64,000 nt of DNA from JAGNLV01 sp964612145 (GCA_964612145.1 CAZTBP010000009.1:62001-126000), one strand, 5' to 3'; positions 34,774 through 44,196 are shown, counted from the stretch's first letter. Notes: generated from the letters alone by a model not told the origin. Numbers and translations: made by a program.

Positions 34774-36015
34774 ATGAGTAAAGAAACGAACGAATTTGAG
34801 TTGATCGGTGTCGAGGACTACGCGAAATACATTGGCGCCGAAACAGTCGAGCGAATCCTGAACAAGGCCAAAAATCTTCGCGACCTGCACGTTGCCAACG
34901 TCAATTCAACATATTACGGTGGCGGGGTGGCCGAATTGTTGTCGGCCCTGGTACTCCTGATGAACTCGGTCGGAATCAAGACCGGTTGGCGGGCGATTCA
35001 GGGCGAGCCGGACTTTTTTGGGGTGACCAAGAAGATGCATAATGCACTTCAGGGCGGCGACATCAATCTCTCGGATCGTAAGAAGAAAGTCTTTGAAGAA
35101 GTCATTTTCGAAAATGCCGTAAGAAATCACCTGGACCACGACATTATCGTGATCCACGATCCGCAGCCGCTGCCGATGATCAAGCATTTTAAGAAGAAGT
35201 CACCATGGATATGGCGGTGTCATATTGATCTCACCGAACCGCATCCGGGCCTGTGGTGTTACCTGACGGATTTTGTCGAGCGCTACGACGCGGTTGTTCT
35301 GTCGCTCGAGGAGTACAAACGTGATTTAAAGACACCGCAGCTGTTCTTTGAGCCGGCGATTGATCCGTTCAGTCTTAAGAACAAGAAGCTCGACGATGCC
35401 GAGATCGAAGAGCGGCTCGAACATCACAATATCCCGACCGACCTGCCGTTGATTGTTCAAGTGTCCCGGTTCGACAAGTGGAAGGACCCGCAGGGGGTGA
35501 TTGATGCGTTCAAGATAGCGCGCCGCGAAGTTGATGCGACGCTGGTACTGCTGGGAAATCCGGCCACGGACGATCCTGAGGGTGCGGACGTTTTCGAGTC
35601 GCTGCTGGATCAGAGTGAAGAGCGGATTATCATTTTGTCGCAGCAGGATACGGCTCTGGTAAACGCACTACAGTGCAGAGCTGATATAGTGGTACAGAAA
35701 TCAATTCGAGAGGGTTTTGGTCTGACTGTAGCTGAGGCGATGTGGAAGAAAGCCGCTGTGATCGGCGGTAAAGCAGGTGGAATCAAGAAACAGATAACCG
35801 ATGGCGAGAACGGCTTCTTAGTCAGTTCGGTTGAGGAAACCGCCGAGCGGATGGTACAATTATTGAAAGACAAGGACCTTAGAACAAAGATGGGGGAGAA
35901 GGCCAGGGAAACGGTGAAAGAGCGGTTCCTGCTCACGCGGTATCTCGAGAATTACCTTGATCTGTTTAACTCATTCGAGTCGCATTTCACCGTCCGGGGT
36001 CACAATGCAAACTAG
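34774..36015 (+). CDS. treT: Trehalose glycosyltransferring synthase (TreT-type GT4)
   Basis: The 413-residue GT-B enzyme makes trehalose from NDP-glucose and glucose. NSTYYGGGVAELLSAL near residue 45, GEPDFFGVTKKMHNALQG and EPAIDPFSLKNK are typical of TreT. The C-terminal half has VSRFDKWKDP and the nucleotide motif REGFGLTVAEAMWKKA. It provides an osmoprotectant in the same run as MscS. Trehalose phosphorylase-type activity is the alternative. The gene is followed 50 bases later by the baeRF gene. Confidence 0.85.
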   Translation: MSKETNEFELIGVEDYAKYIGAETVERILNKAKNLRDLHVANVNSTYYGGGVAELLSALVLLMNSVGIKTGWRAIQGEPDFFGVTKKMHNALQGGDINLSDRKKKVFEEVIFENAVRNHLDHDIIVIHDPQPLPMIKHFKKKSPWIWRCHIDLTEPHPGLWCYLTDFVERYDAVVLSLEEYKRDLKTPQLFFEPAIDPFSLKNKKLDDAEIEERLEHHNIPTDLPLIVQVSRFDKWKDPQGVIDAFKIARREVDATLVLLGNPATDDPEGADVFESLLDQSEERIIILSQQDTALVNALQCRADIVVQKSIREGFGLTVAEAMWKKAAVIGGKAGGIKKQITDGENGFLVSSVEETAERMVQLLKDKDLRTKMGEKARETVKERFLLTRYLENYLDLFNSFESHFTVRGHNAN

Positions 36016-36064
36016 CGTCGACTTAAATATCCGAGAATTCCAACCAAGGGAAGGATGAAAAGAT

Positions 36065-37252
36065 ATGAATATACTGCGTATGAAAGACCTCAAAGAACTG
36101 ATCGGTGAGTACGAGGGGCCGTGTGTCTCTATATACATGCCCACTCATCGCTCGGGCAAAGAAGTTGAGCAGGACCCTATTCGGTTCAAGAATCTCGTGC
36201 GGCAGGCGATTACCCAGCTTGAAGAGTTGGGAATGCGCAGTGCCGACGCGCGGGAGATGCTCAGTGTGACCGATCCACTGCTCGAGGACATTATGTTCTG
36301 GCGGCATCAGTCGGATGGTCTGGCAGTATTCGTTTGCCGGGATAAGAAGTCTTTCCACCAATTCCGACTGCCGTTTTCCTTCCCGGAACTGGTTGTGGCC
36401 GGTGACCGGCTGCATATCAAACCGCTGGTGCCGGTCATTACGAACGACGGTAAATTCTACATTCTGGCAATCAGTCAGGATCGCGTGCGTATTCTGCAAG
36501 GAACCCGTGACAGTGTGGCCGAGGTCGACCTGGAGGACATCCCGAGCAGTCTGGCCGAGGCGCTGCGGTTTGAGCAGCCGCAAAAACAACTCCAGTTTCA
36601 TACCGGCAGCCCGGGCCAGGGTGGTCGACGCGATGCCATGTTCTTTGGTGCCGGTGATGCTGATCCCGACGTAAAAAACGAGATACTGCGCTATTTCCAG
36701 CAGGTTGACCGCGGTGTGATCGAGTTGCTCAAAGAGGAGCAGGTGCCGCTGATACTTGCCGGTGTTGAGTACGTTTTCCCGATTTATCGGGAGGCCTCGA
36801 AGTATCAGCATATTGCCGAACAGGGTATTGCCGGCAACCCCGATGAGACGTCGGCGAAGGAGCTTCACGAAAAGGCCTGGGAGATTATCAGGCCGCATTT
36901 CAAAGAGCAGCAGCGCAAAGCGATTGAGCGGGTCGAGGAAGTACTCGGCTCTGATCGCAAGGACGGTTCCAGCTCGTTTATGGAAATAGTGCCGGCAGCA
37001 CAGCAGGCCAGGATTGAGACCCTGCTGGTCCCGTACGGTGTTCAGCAGTGGGGGACGTACGATCCGGAGACGGCAACAGTTGAATTGCACGATGAACGTC
37101 AGCCGGGTGATCAGGATCTGCTGGACTATGCCGTAACCCACACTCTGGCGACGGGTGGATCCGTGTACGCTATGGAGCCGGAGAATGTCCCAGGGGACGG
37201 CGGTGTTGCGGCAATCTTCCGCTACGCTATTAAGTCCGGTGCGACAGAGTAG
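36065..37252 (+). CDS. Bacterial archaeo-eukaryotic release factor-like protein (baeRF)
   Basis: The 395-residue protein matches the baeRF group: N-terminal GPCVSIYMPTHRSGKEVEQ, the middle with LQFHTGSPGQGG, and the third segment LAGVEYVFPIYREASKY with a C-terminal SGATE-type eL30-like end (VYAMEPENVPGDGGVAAIFR). These are related to aRF1/eRF1 and Pelota-type factors. They are thought to act in ribosome rescue or hydrolysis under stress. It is not a standard bacterial release factor, and no GGQ triplet is seen (a GQGG lies near residue 180 instead). Family identity comes from recall of motifs. Confidence 0.75.
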   Translation: MNILRMKDLKELIGEYEGPCVSIYMPTHRSGKEVEQDPIRFKNLVRQAITQLEELGMRSADAREMLSVTDPLLEDIMFWRHQSDGLAVFVCRDKKSFHQFRLPFSFPELVVAGDRLHIKPLVPVITNDGKFYILAISQDRVRILQGTRDSVAEVDLEDIPSSLAEALRFEQPQKQLQFHTGSPGQGGRRDAMFFGAGDADPDVKNEILRYFQQVDRGVIELLKEEQVPLILAGVEYVFPIYREASKYQHIAEQGIAGNPDETSAKELHEKAWEIIRPHFKEQQRKAIERVEEVLGSDRKDGSSSFMEIVPAAQQARIETLLVPYGVQQWGTYDPETATVELHDERQPGDQDLLDYAVTHTLATGGSVYAMEPENVPGDGGVAAIFRYAIKSGATE

Positions 37253-37287
37253 AAAGCAGTGTCCACAAAGTTTCAGGAGGTCGACAT

Positions 37288-37809
37288 ATGAAACTTAAAG
37301 GCAAGAAGATCGCGATTTTTGTCGCGAATCTCTATGAAGATATGGAATTCTGGTACCCGCACCTTCGTATGAAGGAAGAGGGGGCCGAGGTAACGGTCAT
37401 TGGTCCACAGAAGGGCTCGTTTAAGGGCAAACATGGTGTGCCGGCCGAGGCTGATTCGGCGGCGAGCGATGTCAAAGCGGCCGACTTTGACGGCCTCATT
37501 ATCCCGGGCGGCTATTCGCCGGATCACATGCGGCGGGAGCCGAAGATGGTGCAATTCGTCAAAGAAATGGCCGACGAGGGCAAACCGGTGGCGGCAATCT
37601 GTCACGCCGGTTGGATGCTGGCCTCCGCAGACATCTTGCACGACCGAAAAGTAACCAGTTTCTTCTCTATCAAGGATGATCTCCAGCATGCGGGGGCGCA
37701 GTGGGTTGACCAGGAGGTAGTCAACGACCGTAATATCATCACGTCGCGCAATCCCAACGATCTGCCCGCGTTCTGCCGCACATTCATAGACGCTGTGGCC
37801 GGATCGTAA
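37288..37809 (+). CDS. DJ-1/PfpI-family protein
   Basis: The 173-residue protein belongs to the DJ-1/PfpI superfamily. The nucleophile Cys is in the elbow AAICHAGWML with His next to it, and a Glu of the usual pocket is in YEDMEFWYP. Members act as chaperone-like enzymes or on glyoxal adducts; the substrate cannot be told here. AGGAGG precedes the ATG. It lies three bases before the ureohydrolase gene and is probably translated with it. Confidence 0.88.
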   Translation: MKLKGKKIAIFVANLYEDMEFWYPHLRMKEEGAEVTVIGPQKGSFKGKHGVPAEADSAASDVKAADFDGLIIPGGYSPDHMRREPKMVQFVKEMADEGKPVAAICHAGWMLASADILHDRKVTSFFSIKDDLQHAGAQWVDQEVVNDRNIITSRNPNDLPAFCRTFIDAVAGS

Positions 37810-37812
37810 GCT

Positions 37813-38781
37813 ATGCCCGAGGATGTGGTGCATAAAGACCCGCTGGAGGCCATGAACACGCCCGACCGCGCCCTGATCCCGCCGCCCAAAGACGATCGGG
37901 ACTTCAACATGGGTCGGGCTCTGGCGGAGACGGCATCTTACGATGCCGCGGATTTTGTTTTGATCGGCTGCCCCCAGGATATCGGTGTCCGGCGCAACAA
38001 GGGGCGACCCGGTGCCCACGAAGCACCGGAGGAAATCCGTCGTGCGCTTTACAAGTTCCCTGCTCCCGATTTTGCCCGCGAGGGCAGCGTATGCGACCTG
38101 GGCGACGTCAACCTGCACAAGACACTGGAAGGGACCCACGCACGACTTCGACGGATCGTACGGCAAGCGCTTTCGGACGGCAAACGAGTGATAGTCCTTG
38201 GCGGCGGGAATGATATTTCTTATCCCGATGTGGCTGCTTTGGACGATGTCGCCGACAACATCCTCGCGTTCAATATCGACAGCCACTTTGATGTCCGTGA
38301 ATCGGAAAAACGCCATTCCGGTACACCATACCGTCAACTGCTGGAGCAGGAGTATCTGCATCCGCCGCATTTTTTTGAGATGGCCGGTAAGACTATCGCC
38401 AATGCTCCCGAATACGAGTCATATCTTCGTGAGAAGGGGGTGAACATCGTCCCGCTGGAGGAACTTCGTGAGCGAGGCATGACGGCTGTATTTGAGAAGA
38501 TTCTGGCTGACTTTTCCGGCGATGCCGTCTTCTGGGGTTTTGATATCGATGCCGTCCGGGCCAACGATGCGCCGGGAGTCAGTGCCTCCTATCCGGTCGG
38601 GCTCACTGCCGAGGAGATCTGTCAACTGGCAGCGCTGGCCGGAAAGGATCAACGCAGCCGGGTTGTCGAGTTATCTGAGGTGAACCCGTCGTACGATGTC
38701 GATGGTCGCACGGCAAAACTGGGGGCGATGATGATCCTGTATTACCTGCAGGAAGCGTCGGTTCACTGCCGAGGAGAATAA
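37813..38781 (+). CDS. Ureohydrolase-family protein, formimidoylglutamase-like, with altered metal ligand
   Basis: The 322-residue protein has the arginase/agmatinase fold. NIDSHFDVR is the DxHxD motif and FWGFDIDAVRANDAPGVSA the DxDxxxxxxAPG motif of the Mn pair. The first ligand block, normally GGGH, is VLGGGND with Asn for the first metal His. It resembles formimidoylglutamase most (HSGTPYRQLL segment). No other histidine degradation gene is here. It could be active with one metal or a changed one. It ends one base before the next start codon. Confidence 0.72.
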   Translation: MPEDVVHKDPLEAMNTPDRALIPPPKDDRDFNMGRALAETASYDAADFVLIGCPQDIGVRRNKGRPGAHEAPEEIRRALYKFPAPDFAREGSVCDLGDVNLHKTLEGTHARLRRIVRQALSDGKRVIVLGGGNDISYPDVAALDDVADNILAFNIDSHFDVRESEKRHSGTPYRQLLEQEYLHPPHFFEMAGKTIANAPEYESYLREKGVNIVPLEELRERGMTAVFEKILADFSGDAVFWGFDIDAVRANDAPGVSASYPVGLTAEEICQLAALAGKDQRSRVVELSEVNPSYDVDGRTAKLGAMMILYYLQEASVHCRGE

Positions 38782-40401
38782 ATGTCAGATGAAGATAGAG
38801 TGGATCCGGAAGGAAAGATTGTGAACGAAAAAGAAGTTACCGTAGCCAGGACCAGCGATCTCGCTGAGGGCGAGATGAAGATGGTCGAGGCGAATGATAC
38901 GAAGATTTTGCTAGCCAAGGTCGATGGCGAGTTTTTTGCCGTTGGCGGCAGTTGTACGCACTACGGGGCGCCGCTGCCCGATGGTGTACTTAGTGATAAA
39001 CGTGTCGTTTGTCCCTGGCATCACGCCGCATTTGATGTCAAGACCGGCGAGTGTGAGGAACCACCAGCGCTTGACTGCTTGCCGACCTTTGAAGTAAGAC
39101 TGGCTGGCGAGGAGATCAGAGTGATCGTGCCGGATAAGGTCGAGAGCCATCGGACTCCCGAGATGGCCTCGCTCGACGCGGCTAGAGACAACCGGACATT
39201 CGCTATAATCGGCGCCGGCGCGGCCGCCAATGCCGCCGCACAAGCGTTGCGGGAGGATGGTTTTCGGGGTCGCATCATGATGGTCACGCACGAGCAAAAG
39301 CTGCCCTATGACCGGCCCAACCTGAGTAAGGACTATCTTCAGGGCACCGCCGAGCCGGAATGGATGCCGCTGCGTCCGAAGGAGTTTTACGAAGATCACG
39401 GCATCGAGGTAAAGCTGGGACAGCGGGTGAAAAGCCTGGATACTCCATCAAATTCGATCAGCCTCGAAAACGGCGGCACTATAGAGTATGACAAGGTTCT
39501 CATCGCCAGCGGTTGTGTGCCGCGGACCCTGGACGTCCCGGGTTCGGACCTTGACAATGTGTTCACTCTGCGCAGCTACGCTGATTCTGACGCTATTATC
39601 GCCGCCGCAAAAGATGCCGGGAAGGCGGTCGTGATTGGCGCTTCGTTCATCGGCATGGAGACAGCCCTGAGTCTCGGCAAGCGCGATATCGACGTGACCG
39701 TTGTGGCTCCGGATGACCTACCGTTTGAGCGCGTGTATGGTCCTGAAATTGGTGAGATGTTCATGAAACTGCATGAAGAGGCAGGAACGCACTTCAAGCT
39801 TGGACGCTCTGTTAATAAATTCGAAGGTGACGGCAGCGTTTCATTCGTGATGCTTGACAACGACGAGCAGTTGGAGGCCGACTTCGTCGTGGTAGGTATC
39901 GGGGTGAAGCCCGCCACCAATTTTATCAAGGGTGTTGAGTTGGCCGATGACGGCGGGGTTGTGGTCGACGACTATTTTACGGCGAGCGAAAACGTGTATG
40001 CGGCTGGTGATATTGCGCACTTTTCCGACTGGCGAACAAAACTGCGCGGCCGTATCGAGCACTGGCGCACAGCCCAGCAACAGGGGAGACAGGCCGCACA
40101 CAACATGGTGCGCAAGGATGTCAAGTATACAGCCGTGCCGTTTTTCTGGACGATGCACGGGGATGTGGCGGTCGGTTATGTCGGTCACGCGGCTGAGTGG
40201 GATGAGACCATAATCAAGGGGGATGTTGCCAAGCGCAATTTCCTCGTGTTCTACATCAAGAACAATTCAGTCCACGCTGTTGCCGGATGCGGCCGCGACA
40301 AGGAACTGGCTACCGTTCATGAGCTTCTACGCCGGGGGCTGATCCCGTCGATCGACAAATTGCGAGATCCATCTCTTAATCTTTCGACGTTGATTAAATG
40401 A
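38782..40401 (+). CDS. Rieske-domain FAD-dependent pyridine nucleotide reductase (AIF-like)
   Basis: The 539-residue protein has an N-terminal Rieske domain: CTHYGAPL and CPWHHAAF hold the [2Fe-2S] cluster at about residues 58-85. Then follow FAD-binding AIIGAGAAANAAAQAL and NAD-binding VVIGASFIGMETALSL, and VYAAGDIAHF. The C-terminal dimer domain ends the protein. The build is that of AIFM3-type or nitrite-reductase-like ferredoxin reductases. Its electron acceptor is unknown. It starts directly after the ureohydrolase stop. Confidence 0.88.
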   Translation: MSDEDRVDPEGKIVNEKEVTVARTSDLAEGEMKMVEANDTKILLAKVDGEFFAVGGSCTHYGAPLPDGVLSDKRVVCPWHHAAFDVKTGECEEPPALDCLPTFEVRLAGEEIRVIVPDKVESHRTPEMASLDAARDNRTFAIIGAGAAANAAAQALREDGFRGRIMMVTHEQKLPYDRPNLSKDYLQGTAEPEWMPLRPKEFYEDHGIEVKLGQRVKSLDTPSNSISLENGGTIEYDKVLIASGCVPRTLDVPGSDLDNVFTLRSYADSDAIIAAAKDAGKAVVIGASFIGMETALSLGKRDIDVTVVAPDDLPFERVYGPEIGEMFMKLHEEAGTHFKLGRSVNKFEGDGSVSFVMLDNDEQLEADFVVVGIGVKPATNFIKGVELADDGGVVVDDYFTASENVYAAGDIAHFSDWRTKLRGRIEHWRTAQQQGRQAAHNMVRKDVKYTAVPFFWTMHGDVAVGYVGHAAEWDETIIKGDVAKRNFLVFYIKNNSVHAVAGCGRDKELATVHELLRRGLIPSIDKLRDPSLNLSTLIK

Positions 40402-40461
40402 TCTATGTTAGATATATTGAACGCCAAACAAACAAGAGAGCGGGGAGAAAGAGACAAACCG

Positions 40462-41010
40462 ATGAAAACTATTATTCTGTTCGCAACTGTGGTAAGCTTG
40501 ATTCTCGCGGCTCCGATCGCCGGGGCGCAGGATTTTCATATCGGGCCACAGCTCGGATTTTACAATGTTGAGGATTCCGATGACGATTTCAAGACCATGA
40601 TCGGCGGCGCTGTCAGAGTCAAGTTCATCCCGATTTTAGGCGGCGAGGCGTCTATCAACTACCGCCAGGAGGATTACCTCAATAATGCGGTGACTATCAA
40701 GAGCTATCCGGTGCTTGTTACGGGCATGCTTTACCCGGTGGAGGTTCTCTATGGTGCCGTTGGATTCGGCTGGTACAACTACCGGCTTGATTACTCCGAC
40801 GAGGTCAATGATACCGGAATAGACGACGAGAGTGAGCAGGAGGTTGGCTGGCACTTTGGCGGTGGAATTCAATTACCTGTTGGTGACCGCGCACTTGTGA
40901 CCGGCGACCTGCGCTACGTTTTTCTTGACTATGATTTTGGCGAGGTTCCCGGTGACGGCGTCGATGCCGACTTCTACATGCTGCATGTCGGCCTGTTGTT
41001 TAAGTTGTAG
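40462..41010 (+). CDS. OmpA-like outer-membrane beta-barrel
   Basis: The 182-residue protein has a signal peptide (MKTIILFATVVSLILAAPIA, cleavage after GA) and about eight beta-strands, as in the small OMP barrel family. It ends in LLFKL. The frame is open upstream to 40405, but ATG 40462 begins the signal peptide. It is probably the last gene of the run and is followed by a terminator. No specific function can be assigned. Confidence 0.75.
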   Translation: MKTIILFATVVSLILAAPIAGAQDFHIGPQLGFYNVEDSDDDFKTMIGGAVRVKFIPILGGEASINYRQEDYLNNAVTIKSYPVLVTGMLYPVEVLYGAVGFGWYNYRLDYSDEVNDTGIDDESEQEVGWHFGGGIQLPVGDRALVTGDLRYVFLDYDFGEVPGDGVDADFYMLHVGLLFKL

Positions 41011-41042
41011 CCGGTTTCAAATCAGGTCCTTGAGAAAAAACA

Positions 41043-41077
41043 ACCCCCGGCGTCCACTGGCACCGGGGGTTTCTTTG
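41043..41077 (+). terminator. Intrinsic terminator between convergent genes
   Basis: ACCCCCGG (41043-41050) pairs with CCGGGGGT (41063-41070), followed by TTCTTTG. The A-rich bases upstream (GAAAAAACAA) mean it can also end the minus-strand module at 41112. Confidence 0.85.
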
Positions 41078-41111
41078 TCGGGCTACGGTAAGGACTGAGC
41101 CTTTCAGTTCA

Positions 41112-42728
41112 TTAATGCCATTCCCACTCAAGGTACTCCTTGTCGATATCAACCATGGCATTGACAATCAGTTCGACCAGGCCGCCGTAGAGGATATTGC
41201 ACTTCTCAAAAAGGCCGAAGGTGGCAAACATGTCTCGCATCGCCCCTTTGCAGTTGGAGCAGGGCGCACAGACGTACTTCTTATGCTCGGGACCGATAAT
41301 ATCCTGGAATGTATCCAGCACCTGGCGGAGTTTCTTACGTCCCGAGATGTTTTCCCGCCAGTCGGGGAAATTGAGGTCCTGCGTGATTGCGAATCCTGAG
41401 CCGCCGCCGCAGCAGTAGTTGTGTACGCCGTGCGGTTCCATTTCGCGGAAGTTGTTGGAGACCGCCTTGAGGATTTCCCGCTGCGGCCGCACGATTCCCA
41501 TCAGGCGAACCATGTTGCACGGATCATGCAGGGTCGTATGGATGTGGTCGTTGCGCGAGGGATCCAACTTGAGCCGCTTCTCCTTCACCAAAATCTCATG
41601 CAGGAGAGTCAGTGAACTCTCGCGGGGGATGTTGAACTCGCCCGGGAAGACCCGGTCGGCGATGACGGTCAGGGCCTTGTGGGCGTGACCGCACTCGCCC
41701 AGCACGATCTTCTTCACGCCAAGCTTCTTAGCGATTTCGAGGTGTTTCAACGCCACCTTGGCAAACTGGACGTCGTCGTACCAGACGCCGTAGTTAACGC
41801 TGTCATAGCCGAGCGCCTCGCTTGAGAGCGTGTAGTTTACTCCGGCGGCTTCAAGAATCACCGCGAATGCCTCAGGGTTCTCCGGCCAGGCAAGAAATTC
41901 ACCGGCATTGTGAATCAGCAGGATGTCCGCGCCGGCTTTGTCCACCGGCCACTTGAACTTCATGCCGGTCCGTTCCTCGGTTTCTTCTTCGAGGAACTCC
42001 AGGTTATCCAGAAACGCCGGGGTGTTCATGCCCGTCGAAGAGCCGACCGCCAACTGCTGAACACTACCTTTGGTATGCAGCGGCTCGGACGTGATTCCCA
42101 TTTCCTGACTGAATATCTTGCGCAATTCGCGGGTGACCAGGCCGTTGTCGACCCCGATCGGGCAAGTCTGGGCACAGCGGCGACAGATTGTGCAGCGGTA
42201 TGATAATTCGATCAGCCGCGCCAGCATGGTCCACGACGCATCGATATCGTTGCCGGAAAGCTTGGCCATCACGGCCCCGCCGCCTTTGACATACTTGCGG
42301 TAGAGACGTCGGAGGATGTCGCTGCGGAAGGTCGGTCGATAGATATCCTGACGACCGGATTCTTCATAAATCGGGCAGGCCGACGAGCAGGTCTGGCATT
42401 TTGCGCAGAACTCCATAGTCATGAACAGCGGTTGCAGGAAGGTCCAGTTGTTTTCCGGCTCAAAAAGCTTCTTCAGGCCGCTTAAGAACTTCTCGACCAT
42501 CTCGCGTTTTTCCTCGTCGGTTTCGGGCCGGGGCAATTTGATGGCAGTAACGCCGTCGAGGTCAGTTTCGTATTTCTGTTTGGCTTCATCGGACAGTTGC
42601 TTGAACTTTGGCTGTACGTCCAGCGTGTCGTACGGAGGAGGCAGCGGCAGGAACTGTTCGGTGTCCAGTTCGATCAGCTGGCCCGTCTTCCGACAGAAAT
42701 CCTTGATCGTGACTTTCTCCGTTTTCAT
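41112..42728 (-). CDS. DsrK/HdrD-like iron-sulfur subunit of a second membrane module
   Basis: The 538-residue protein has two [4Fe-4S] motifs (Cys108/111/114/118 and Cys179/182/185/189) followed by CCG-type regions as in HdrB/HdrD: NYCCGGGSGF and CAPCSNCKGAM. It is a paralogue of the dsrK at 56712, and probably holds a noncubane [4Fe-4S] site for disulfide chemistry. It overlaps the cytochrome b subunit by four bases. In sulfate reducers the comparable proteins are DsrK, TmcB and HmcF. It is placed back to back with qmoAB, which have no qmoC, so it may take electrons to or from Qmo. Confidence 0.85.
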   Translation of the reverse strand: MKTEKVTIKDFCRKTGQLIELDTEQFLPLPPPYDTLDVQPKFKQLSDEAKQKYETDLDGVTAIKLPRPETDEEKREMVEKFLSGLKKLFEPENNWTFLQPLFMTMEFCAKCQTCSSACPIYEESGRQDIYRPTFRSDILRRLYRKYVKGGGAVMAKLSGNDIDASWTMLARLIELSYRCTICRRCAQTCPIGVDNGLVTRELRKIFSQEMGITSEPLHTKGSVQQLAVGSSTGMNTPAFLDNLEFLEEETEERTGMKFKWPVDKAGADILLIHNAGEFLAWPENPEAFAVILEAAGVNYTLSSEALGYDSVNYGVWYDDVQFAKVALKHLEIAKKLGVKKIVLGECGHAHKALTVIADRVFPGEFNIPRESSLTLLHEILVKEKRLKLDPSRNDHIHTTLHDPCNMVRLMGIVRPQREILKAVSNNFREMEPHGVHNYCCGGGSGFAITQDLNFPDWRENISGRKKLRQVLDTFQDIIGPEHKKYVCAPCSNCKGAMRDMFATFGLFEKCNILYGGLVELIVNAMVDIDKEYLEWEWH

Positions 42729-43657
42729 TTCTTACTGCTCTCCTCTTTGTCGTTCGCGGTTGCAGCTCCGGCCCAGGTGCCGCCGGATTTGATGTGCTTA
42801 GCCGACCAGGTGATCTTATAGCCGAGGGCGGTGGTGACCGCCTTTTCGATCTTGCCGCCTCGAATGTTCGGGTGATCCTCCCAGCGAACCTTGTGATAGG
42901 TGAAGTACTTGCCGACGAAATGTGTCATGTGAGTGGCCGGCAGCCAAAGCAGGAACAACGCTCCGAGGGCGAGGTGGACGGCTGCCAGCGTGCCGAGCTG
43001 AGGCAGAGAGGAGAAGGTCATCACCGACGCGGCTACCGACCGGGCCGAGTGGAAGTCACCTGCGGGCGTGCTGCACAGCGCGAAGAGTGTCACGCCGACA
43101 GCGCCGAGCAGCAGCAGATTGAAGTAGTCAGTCCAGACAGAGGCAGCCCGCAATTCGTGGCGAGCCATGCGGCTGATCAACAAACCGACCGCACCGAGAG
43201 CCACGAGGATGGAACCGACCAGTGCAAATATCCGGGTCAAGGTAAAGATCAGCAGACCAAACCCACCCGCAGCCGCGCTGACAGTTACACCAGAAAGCTC
43301 CAGAAGGCCGCCGAGAATCGTCAATGCGACAAAGCCGATTAGCAAATACAGACCGATATGGAAGGGGAACGAGAATATCCACAACGGGCGGTTGTGGTGA
43401 TACATCGACTGGATGAAAAATATCTCTTTGCCCATCTCGACGAGTTCTCCGATAGATGTCGTTTCGGCTGGTTTTGTCCACCAGTCGATTTCTTCGAAAT
43501 ATGAACCACCGTAACTCCCTTTGCCTTTCTCGTGTGGAATCGGGTAGAGATCCCATCGAATGTGAAGGGGCATTTTGGCGATTCGGATGAGCTTGTAGAT
43601 AGTACCGACGATAAAGATCATCAGTCCTATATACAGCAGCAGTTGCAGACCGGTCAT
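42725..43657 (-). CDS. DsrM/TmcC-like membrane cytochrome b subunit
   Basis: The 310-residue protein has an N-terminal anchor, a loop with GKGSYGGSYFEEIDWW, and then four to five helices with heme-ligand-type His residues (PFHIGLYLL, AAVHLALGA, THMTHFVGKY). This is the NarI-like family of DsrM, TmcC and HmcE. It would pass electrons between menaquinol and the DsrK-like subunit. ATG 43657 overlaps the merR stop and has GGAGGAG in front. The tight overlaps show a three-gene operon. Confidence 0.87.
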   Translation of the reverse strand: MTGLQLLLYIGLMIFIVGTIYKLIRIAKMPLHIRWDLYPIPHEKGKGSYGGSYFEEIDWWTKPAETTSIGELVEMGKEIFFIQSMYHHNRPLWIFSFPFHIGLYLLIGFVALTILGGLLELSGVTVSAAAGGFGLLIFTLTRIFALVGSILVALGAVGLLISRMARHELRAASVWTDYFNLLLLGAVGVTLFALCSTPAGDFHSARSVAASVMTFSSLPQLGTLAAVHLALGALFLLWLPATHMTHFVGKYFTYHKVRWEDHPNIRGGKIEKAVTTALGYKITWSAKHIKSGGTWAGAATANDKEESSKK

Positions 43658-44196
43658 GAAGCTCCTCCGTTATGTTTCACATCATCTTTCTTGTCCGTGG
43701 CGTCAGGATTTGGATCATAGAGCAAGGCCTTGATAACCGGCGTAGCATAAGCGCCGTTGCGATACACATTACATTCCCGGCAGTTATGCCCGAGACGGGC
43801 GCACTCGGTACGCGGAGTCATCCAGCATGGGTGTCTAGGGTCGGCGGCGGCGATACAGCGGTTCCGCTGCTCCTTGGTGCACGGCATCAGTTCCCAGCAG
43901 GGGAGGAGGGCCAACAGACGTCGGATTCCCTCCATATTAAGGCCAAGGTCATTAACCAGATGCTTGATCATCCGCACCCGGTTGATATCGGCCCGGCACA
44001 AAAGGCGCCGACCGGTGGGAGTCCGATGATATAAAAGCAGGCCTTCTTTTTCGTATTTACGCAGCGCAGAAACAGACAGAGAGAGTATCCGTGCTGCGGT
44101 ACCGATAGAAATTACTGCTTCCCAGTCCTCGGGGGAGTGGTCTCGGTTCACCAGATTGTGAAATTTTTCTCGTAAACTGTCATCAAAAAATGGCAT
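43654..44196 (-). CDS. MerR-family regulator with Cys-rich C-terminus
   Basis: The 180-residue protein has a MerR winged helix (SIGTAARILSLSVSALRKYEKEGLL with RRLLCRADI) and then a helix. The tail has eight Cys residues between about 110 and 160 (CWELMPC, RC, PC, EC, NCREC), suited to bind a metal or Fe-S cluster. Relatives are common next to sulfate-reduction genes. I start at ATG 44196 rather than the upstream in-frame codon because the fold and the Shine-Dalgarno (AAGGTGG, 7 bases) agree. It is the first gene of the DsrMK-like operon and faces a palindromic operator. Confidence 0.88.
   Translation of the reverse strand: MPFFDDSLREKFHNLVNRDHSPEDWEAVISIGTAARILSLSVSALRKYEKEGLLLYHRTPTGRRLLCRADINRVRMIKHLVNDLGLNMEGIRRLLALLPCWELMPCTKEQRNRCIAAADPRHPCWMTPRTECARLGHNCRECNVYRNGAYATPVIKALLYDPNPDATDKKDDVKHNGGAS

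Noticed and set aside
36023..38370. Two long minus-strand frames (372 and 365 residues)
   Set aside because: They run opposite baeRF, pfpI and the ureohydrolase gene and show no motif of their own.
44155..44172. Second Rex-like site, TTGTGAA with a poor right half
   Set aside because: It is inside the merR coding sequence and only four of seven bases of the right half fit.
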